Assembly (NCBI RefSeq): GCF_014635845.1
Contig: NZ_BMDP01000002.1
Location: 124,001-188,000 of the forward strand
Direction of reading: 5' to 3'
DNA length: 64,000 nt
Source of the DNA: Oxalicibacterium solurbis
GTDB taxonomy: Bacteria > Pseudomonadota > Gammaproteobacteria > Burkholderiales > Burkholderiaceae_D
A program made the position numbers and the translations under genes. The notes below the pieces were generated by a model. That model made no database searches, was not told the origin of the DNA, and was given only the letters and a program-made list of their open reading frames with translations. Below, piece by piece: positions 60,333-64,000 of the stretch; position 1 is the stretch's first letter, and each line of letters begins with the position of its first letter.

Positions 60333-60470
60333 GGTTGTCGTTTGCAGGCGTACGCAATGGATGCGCATGCGGATAAAGGGAGCATAGCCGAACGGCCTGA
60401 TGCCGTCGACGCAGCACGAAAGGTCGAGCCGGATTAATCGAAAAAGCGCGGGAAAAGGACGTGGAATTGT

Positions 60471-61154
60471 CTATGTGCAGTCGTTTTTCGTCGCACGGAC
60501 GAAATCGGCGAGGCGGCGGCCGCTGATGCTAACGTAGTGATCGGCCGTGCTGAGGGCGCGGATGCGGTCGACACGGAAGGAACGGAATGCATCGCGTACT
60601 TCACACCAGGCGGCGATCGACCAGGTGCCGCCCCAGAAGTATAGCGCGAGCGGCCAGATCGTGCGCTGCGTCGGCTGCTGCCTGGCATCGACGTAATCGA
60701 GCTGCAGCTTGTGGCGATGGCCGATTGCCTGGCGAATGTGTTCCAGCCGTTCGCCGTGCGCGGGATCGATGTGTTCGGCCGGTGCGAACAGCGGCGTGGC
60801 TTCGACGAAATCGCGCTTCTCGCGCGGCAATGCCAGCGTGATCTTCGCCAGTGCCGCCGCACCCGATGCCGCCAGTTGCGGACCGCCCCATGCCTGCACC
60901 ATGCGCATGCCGGCGACCATCGCTTCGATCTCGTCCGACGAGAACATCAACGGTTGCAGATCGAAACCGTTGCGCACGCGATAACCGACGCCGGCTTCGC
61001 CCTCGATCGGCATGCCGGATACCGAAAGATCGCGGATGTCGCGATAGATCGTGCGCTCGGAGACGGACAGCCAGTCGGCCAGCTGGCGTGCGGTGGTCAG
61101 CCGGCGGCCGCGCAGGTACTGGGCGATCTGAAACAGGCGTTCGGCGCGGCGCAT
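60471..61154 (-). CDS. YafY-type transcriptional regulator (HTH_11 plus WYL domain)
   Basis: A 227-residue DNA-binding protein. The N-terminal winged helix is RLFQIAQYLRGRRLTTARQLADWLSVSERTIYRDIRDLSVSG in outline. The C-terminal WYL-like domain has LQLDYVDARQQPTQRTIWPLALYFWGGTWSIAAWCEVRDAFRSFRVDRI in outline, in which the W-Y-L core is partly replaced. GGAGTAAGCC precedes the start. Genes of this group often sit next to a VOC/glyoxalase gene, as here (remnant at 61282). The ligand is unknown. Confidence 0.92.
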   Translation of the reverse strand: MRRAERLFQIAQYLRGRRLTTARQLADWLSVSERTIYRDIRDLSVSGMPIEGEAGVGYRVRNGFDLQPLMFSSDEIEAMVAGMRMVQAWGGPQLAASGAAALAKITLALPREKRDFVEATPLFAPAEHIDPAHGERLEHIRQAIGHRHKLQLDYVDARQQPTQRTIWPLALYFWGGTWSIAAWCEVRDAFRSFRVDRIRALSTADHYVSISGRRLADFVRATKNDCT

Positions 61155-61281
61155 GGCTTACTCCATCAACGAAAATCGAATGACGCTGGACTGTCGTGCG
61201 TGCATTTTGACAAATTTCATGCCGACAGGTGTGGCGCAGCTGGTCCAGCCGATGCAAGTGGTGTTTGCGGTATTTGCGGCA

Positions 61282-61503
61282 TCATGTGCTGGCATGCAGT
61301 GCGACCAGATTGCCGTGGCTGTCGGTGAAATGAGTAACGGTGCACATGTCGTCAGCTGGCACGGCATTCGACAGCAATGCCATTTGAAACGGATCGGGAA
61401 GTTGCTGCGCTGTCAGCCGTGTGTCGAACAGCCGTTCGTAGATGCGCACGGCGAGCAGCGGATCTGTCGTCGGAATGGTGAGCGTGCGGATGTGGGCCGG
61501 CAT
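61282..61503 (-). pseudogene. Shrunken VOC/glyoxalase-family gene with an internal deletion
   Basis: A 73-codon frame. Its first half (LTIPTTDPLLAVRIYERLFDTRL...FQMALL) reads like the N-terminal beta-alpha unit of a VOC protein. Its end (FTDSHGNLVALHAST) reads like the last strand with the DxxGN...LHS motif. Family members of this type are about 115-125 residues, so roughly 45 residues in the middle seem lost in frame. It may be a decaying gene or a rare minimal half-fold protein. It lies upstream of, and in the same direction as, a WYL regulator, a usual partner. Confidence 0.6.
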
Positions 61504-61600
61504 GATGTCCCCGCAGGAAATCGGAAGACGACATCATGCCGCGTTGCTACTGACAGCATGGTGTCAGCAGCAACGTATCGATAGCGCAATAATTATTCCG

Positions 61601-62833
61601 TCATTGTCCCGTCGAGTCGGCCGGTTTCGGTATCGCCTGTTCGCGGCGATTGAAGCCGGCGACCATGTCGAAGCGGAACAGCCGGCATTCGAGCGAGCCG
61701 TTGAAGAACGGCGTCTTGCGTGCTTCTTTCAGCCGCAGCATCTTCGGCACGCCGAGATCGGCGGTGAACAGGAAGATTTTCCAGCCGGCGAAGCGCTGCT
61801 TCAGCGTGGAGCTGAATGCGCTGAAAAACTCCTTCGCCAGCTCGTCTTCGGCCAGTGCCTTGTCGCCGCGCACGCCGATGCGCTCGCCGTACGGCGGATT
61901 GGTCAGCAGGATGCCGGGCGTTTCGGTCGGTGCTTTCACTTCCTGTGCTTCGATCTGTTTCAGCGGCACGTCAAAACGGATGCCGGCCTTGTTCAGGTTG
62001 TTGCGCGCCATGACGACCATGTCGCCGGAAATGTCGCTGCCGAAGATCGTCGGCTCGGTCGGTAGCGGATTCAGGCGGATGGCGTTCTTGATCGCTTCCC
62101 ATGCTTCGGCATCGAAATCGGCGAATTTTTCGAACGCGAATTCGCGCCGCAAGCCGGGCGGAATGCCGGCAACCATTTGCGCCGCTTCGGCGAGGATGGT
62201 GCCGGAGCCGCACATCGGATCGAACAGCGGAATGCCGGGCTTCCAGCCGGCCACGCGCAACAGGCCGGCGGCGAGATTCTCACGCAACGGCGCATCGCCG
62301 GTTTCGAGACGCCAGCCGCGCTTGAACAATGCTTCGCCGGAAGTGTCGAGATAGATCGTGTAGTTGTGCGCGTCCAGAAAGCCGACGATGCGCATGTCCG
62401 GCGTGCGCGTATCGACCGACGGCCGCTTGCCGTCATAGAGATCGCGGAAGCGGTCGCAGACGGCGTCCTTGATCTTCAGCGTGATGAATTCGAGGCTTTT
62501 CAGCGGCGATTTGATCGCCGTGATGTCGATACGGATGGTGTGATGCAGGCCGAACCAGTCTTCCCACGGCTGTGCCAGCGTCAGGTCGTAGATGTCGTTC
62601 TCGTTTGCGTAGCCGGCGTGCGCCATGCGCAGCAGCACGCGCGAGGCGATGCGCGAATGCAGGTTCATGTACCAGCTGTCGCGCAAGGTGCCCGAACAGT
62701 GGACACCACCCGGCACCTGGTTGTGGACTTTCAGCGTGTTGCCGCCGAGCTGCGCGATTTCACCGAGTTCTTCGGCCAGCGCCGCTTCCATGCCGCGCGG
62801 GCAGGGACAGAAATAGGAATGTGATGCCGACAT
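61601..62833 (-). CDS. rlmL: 23S rRNA (guanine-N2)-methyltransferase, RlmL-type single-domain form
   Basis: A 410-residue THUMP-plus-methyltransferase protein. The N-terminal SYFCPCPRGMEAALAEEL, then the THUMP domain to about residue 160, is followed by LFDPMCGSGTILAEAAQMVAGIPPGLRREFAFEKF in outline and the catalytic ILLTNPPYGERIG. It matches the N-terminal half of E. coli RlmKL, which makes m2G2445; the RlmK half is absent, as usual in betaproteobacteria. It is a single-gene unit. Confidence 0.9.
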   Translation of the reverse strand: MSASHSYFCPCPRGMEAALAEELGEIAQLGGNTLKVHNQVPGGVHCSGTLRDSWYMNLHSRIASRVLLRMAHAGYANENDIYDLTLAQPWEDWFGLHHTIRIDITAIKSPLKSLEFITLKIKDAVCDRFRDLYDGKRPSVDTRTPDMRIVGFLDAHNYTIYLDTSGEALFKRGWRLETGDAPLRENLAAGLLRVAGWKPGIPLFDPMCGSGTILAEAAQMVAGIPPGLRREFAFEKFADFDAEAWEAIKNAIRLNPLPTEPTIFGSDISGDMVVMARNNLNKAGIRFDVPLKQIEAQEVKAPTETPGILLTNPPYGERIGVRGDKALAEDELAKEFFSAFSSTLKQRFAGWKIFLFTADLGVPKMLRLKEARKTPFFNGSLECRLFRFDMVAGFNRREQAIPKPADSTGQ

Positions 62834-62929
62834 CGGGGTACCCTTTATCCGTGTGATTGATGTTGTTCCGCGCCGTTCGCGGAACGTCTTGTTGCTGATG
62901 TTTCTACTGATTTCTGCTTGCGTTGCCGC

Positions 62930-63532
62930 TTACTTCTGTAACGCTTCCTCGACGAAATCGAGGCGATCCTGCCCCCAGAACGCTTCGCCGTCGACGACAT
63001 ACCATGGCGCACCGAACATGCTGGCCGCAATCGCGTCATTGGTGAACTCGTCGTATTCGCCTTGCACACTGGCGGTTTCCGACGATTTCAGCAGCGCTTC
63101 GCCATCGTGTCCTGCCGCATTGGCCAACGCGATCAGGGTTGCGCCGTCGGCGATGTTCTTTTCCTCGACCCACAGCGCTTGCATGATGTTGCCGGCCAGT
63201 GCCAGCGCGGCATCGGTGCCGTGAGCCAGTTTGGCGGCGATGACCAACTTGGCCGACGGATCGCCGGAAACCGGGAAGAACTTCGGCTGCAGATTCATCG
63301 GCAGGCCGAGCCGTTCGCTCCAGCGTTTCATTTCTAGCAGTCGATACGCCTGTCGCTGCGGCGGACGCTTCGCCAGCGGCAGACCGCCGGACACGTTGAA
63401 TACCTTGCCGAGATCGACGGGTTTCATGTCGATCTGCGCGCCATGCTTCTGTGCCAGCGCAATCAGCCGCTGGTGGCCGAGATAAGACCACGGCGACTGC
63501 ATCGCGAAATAGTATTCGCACACCTTTGCCAT
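62930..63532 (-). CDS. DsbA-fold 2-hydroxychromene-2-carboxylate isomerase family protein
   Basis: A 200-residue glutathione-S-transferase kappa-like protein. EYYFAMQSPWSYLGHQRL is the active-site region, with Ser where thiol oxidoreductases have Cys, as in HCCA isomerase. MKPVDLGKVFNVSGGLPLAKRPPQRQAYRLLEMKRW and SMFGAPWYVVDGEAFWGQDRLDFVE (both in outline) match the family. Its role here is unknown; relatives act in aromatic breakdown. It follows the HemJ-like gene by 19 bases on the same strand. Confidence 0.91.
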   Translation of the reverse strand: MAKVCEYYFAMQSPWSYLGHQRLIALAQKHGAQIDMKPVDLGKVFNVSGGLPLAKRPPQRQAYRLLEMKRWSERLGLPMNLQPKFFPVSGDPSAKLVIAAKLAHGTDAALALAGNIMQALWVEEKNIADGATLIALANAAGHDGEALLKSSETASVQGEYDEFTNDAIAASMFGAPWYVVDGEAFWGQDRLDFVEEALQK

Positions 63533-63551
63533 GACGGCCTCCCCTTGTTGT

Positions 63552-63959
63552 TCAGAACGGCTTGACGACGACCAGAATCACGATTGCCAGCAGCAGCACG
63601 ATCGGCACTTCGTTGAACCAGCGGTACCAGGTATGCGAGCGCCTGTTCATGCCGTTCTCGAATTTTTTCAGCAGCACGCCGCAGGCATGGTGGTAACCGA
63701 TGACGAGCACGACCAGCGCCAGCTTCGCATGCAGCCAGCCGCCGCCGAAACCGTAGCTCATCAGCCATGCGCCGAACACCAGCGCAGGAATGGCGAGAAT
63801 GGTCGTGAAGCGGAACAACTTGCGCGCCATCAGCAGCAGGCGCGTGGTTGCCGTCGTATCGGTTTCCAGCGCCAGGTTGACGAAGATGCGCGGCAGATAG
63901 AACAGGCCAGCGAACCAGGAGATGACGAAGATGATGTGCAGCGACTTGATCCAGAGCAT
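63552..63959 (-). CDS. HemJ/CopD-like four-helix membrane protein
   Basis: A 135-residue membrane protein with four helices. LWIKSLHIIFVISWFAGLFYLPRIFVN is the strongly conserved start of the HemJ (UPF0093) group, with His8, and WLHAKLALVVLVIGYHHACG and the late RWFNEVPIVLLLAIVILVVVKPF match as well. In many proteobacteria HemJ oxidises protoporphyrinogen IX in haem synthesis. CopD-annotated relatives look alike, so haem function is likely but not certain. The complete gene is in the window. Confidence 0.85.
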   Translation of the reverse strand: MLWIKSLHIIFVISWFAGLFYLPRIFVNLALETDTTATTRLLLMARKLFRFTTILAIPALVFGAWLMSYGFGGGWLHAKLALVVLVIGYHHACGVLLKKFENGMNRRSHTWYRWFNEVPIVLLLAIVILVVVKPF

Positions 63960-64000
63960 GGGCAGTCCGTGATGAACGTAAGGAAATCGGTCGATCAGCT

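Noticed and set aside
1-64000. CRISPR array, tRNA or rRNA genes
   Set aside because: No regularly spaced repeats or recognisable tRNA/rRNA sequence was noticed on reading. A covariance search was not possible here.

Overview
The window looks like chromosomal DNA of a betaproteobacterium, most likely of the Oxalobacteraceae (Herminiimonas/Herbaspirillum/Collimonas-like). This rests on the high-GC coding sequence, the methanolan-type EpsE/EpsF/EpsG export proteins, the pcm-rhodanese-tolC gene order, a stand-alone RlmL-type methyltransferase and the small HemJ/CopD protein. No rRNA, tRNA, CRISPR array, transposase or phage gene was seen. The genus is inference only.

Region 1 (1-21273) is one large exopolysaccharide locus, all on the + strand and largely translationally coupled (many ATGA or short overlaps). 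It holds the end of the initiating sugar-1-phosphate transferase, the export and chain-length proteins (EpsE outer-membrane export, EpsF co-polymerase, EpsG BY-kinase-like ATPase), a pyruvyl transferase, several glycosyltransferases (GT2, GT4, membrane GT2, a WecG/TagA enzyme fused to a STAS-like domain), a Wzy-like polymerase, two acyltransferases and an unidentified secreted protein. After a 291-bp AT-rich gap come galE, a sugar-phosphate nucleotidyltransferase, manC, a QueC-like PP-loop ATPase of unknown role and a Wzx-type flippase. This is a fairly complete Wzx/Wzy route to an acylated, probably pyruvylated heteropolysaccharide containing mannose and/or galactose-type sugars.

Region 2 (21300-32600) carries small secreted proteins, then an RND efflux operon (outer-membrane factor, pump, adaptor; - strand) divergent from a TetR/AcrR repressor. 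The gap between them holds a 24-bp inverted repeat like the enteric AcrR operator. Next come tolC, a rhodanese and a Pcm-like methyltransferase, and a YkgJ-type cysteine-cluster protein. Region 3 (32600-41870) has uppP with a structured leader, recQ, a YdeI-like protein, trmB, a TRAP dicarboxylate-type transporter without its binding protein, and an ohrR/ohr/esterase peroxide-response module with two matching OhrR boxes.

Region 4 (about 41840-42990) is a strongly AT-rich insert. It carries a single gene for a TIR-domain protein with the WxxxE catalytic motif and an unrecognised C-terminal half. It abuts bluB, whose last codons share the AT-rich composition. This is the best candidate in the window for an undescribed immune-type system.

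Region 5 (43000-64000) contains bluB, two diguanylate cyclases, a GH13 glucosidase, a TctD/TctE-like and a NarL-type two-component system, an amidohydrolase/DUF1097-like/gamma-glutamyltranspeptidase operon, a TerC/UspA pair, a flavodoxin-fold oxidoreductase, a Bcr/CflA efflux pump, a WYL regulator next to a shrunken VOC gene, rlmL, a DsbA-fold HCCA-isomerase-like protein and a HemJ/CopD-like membrane protein.
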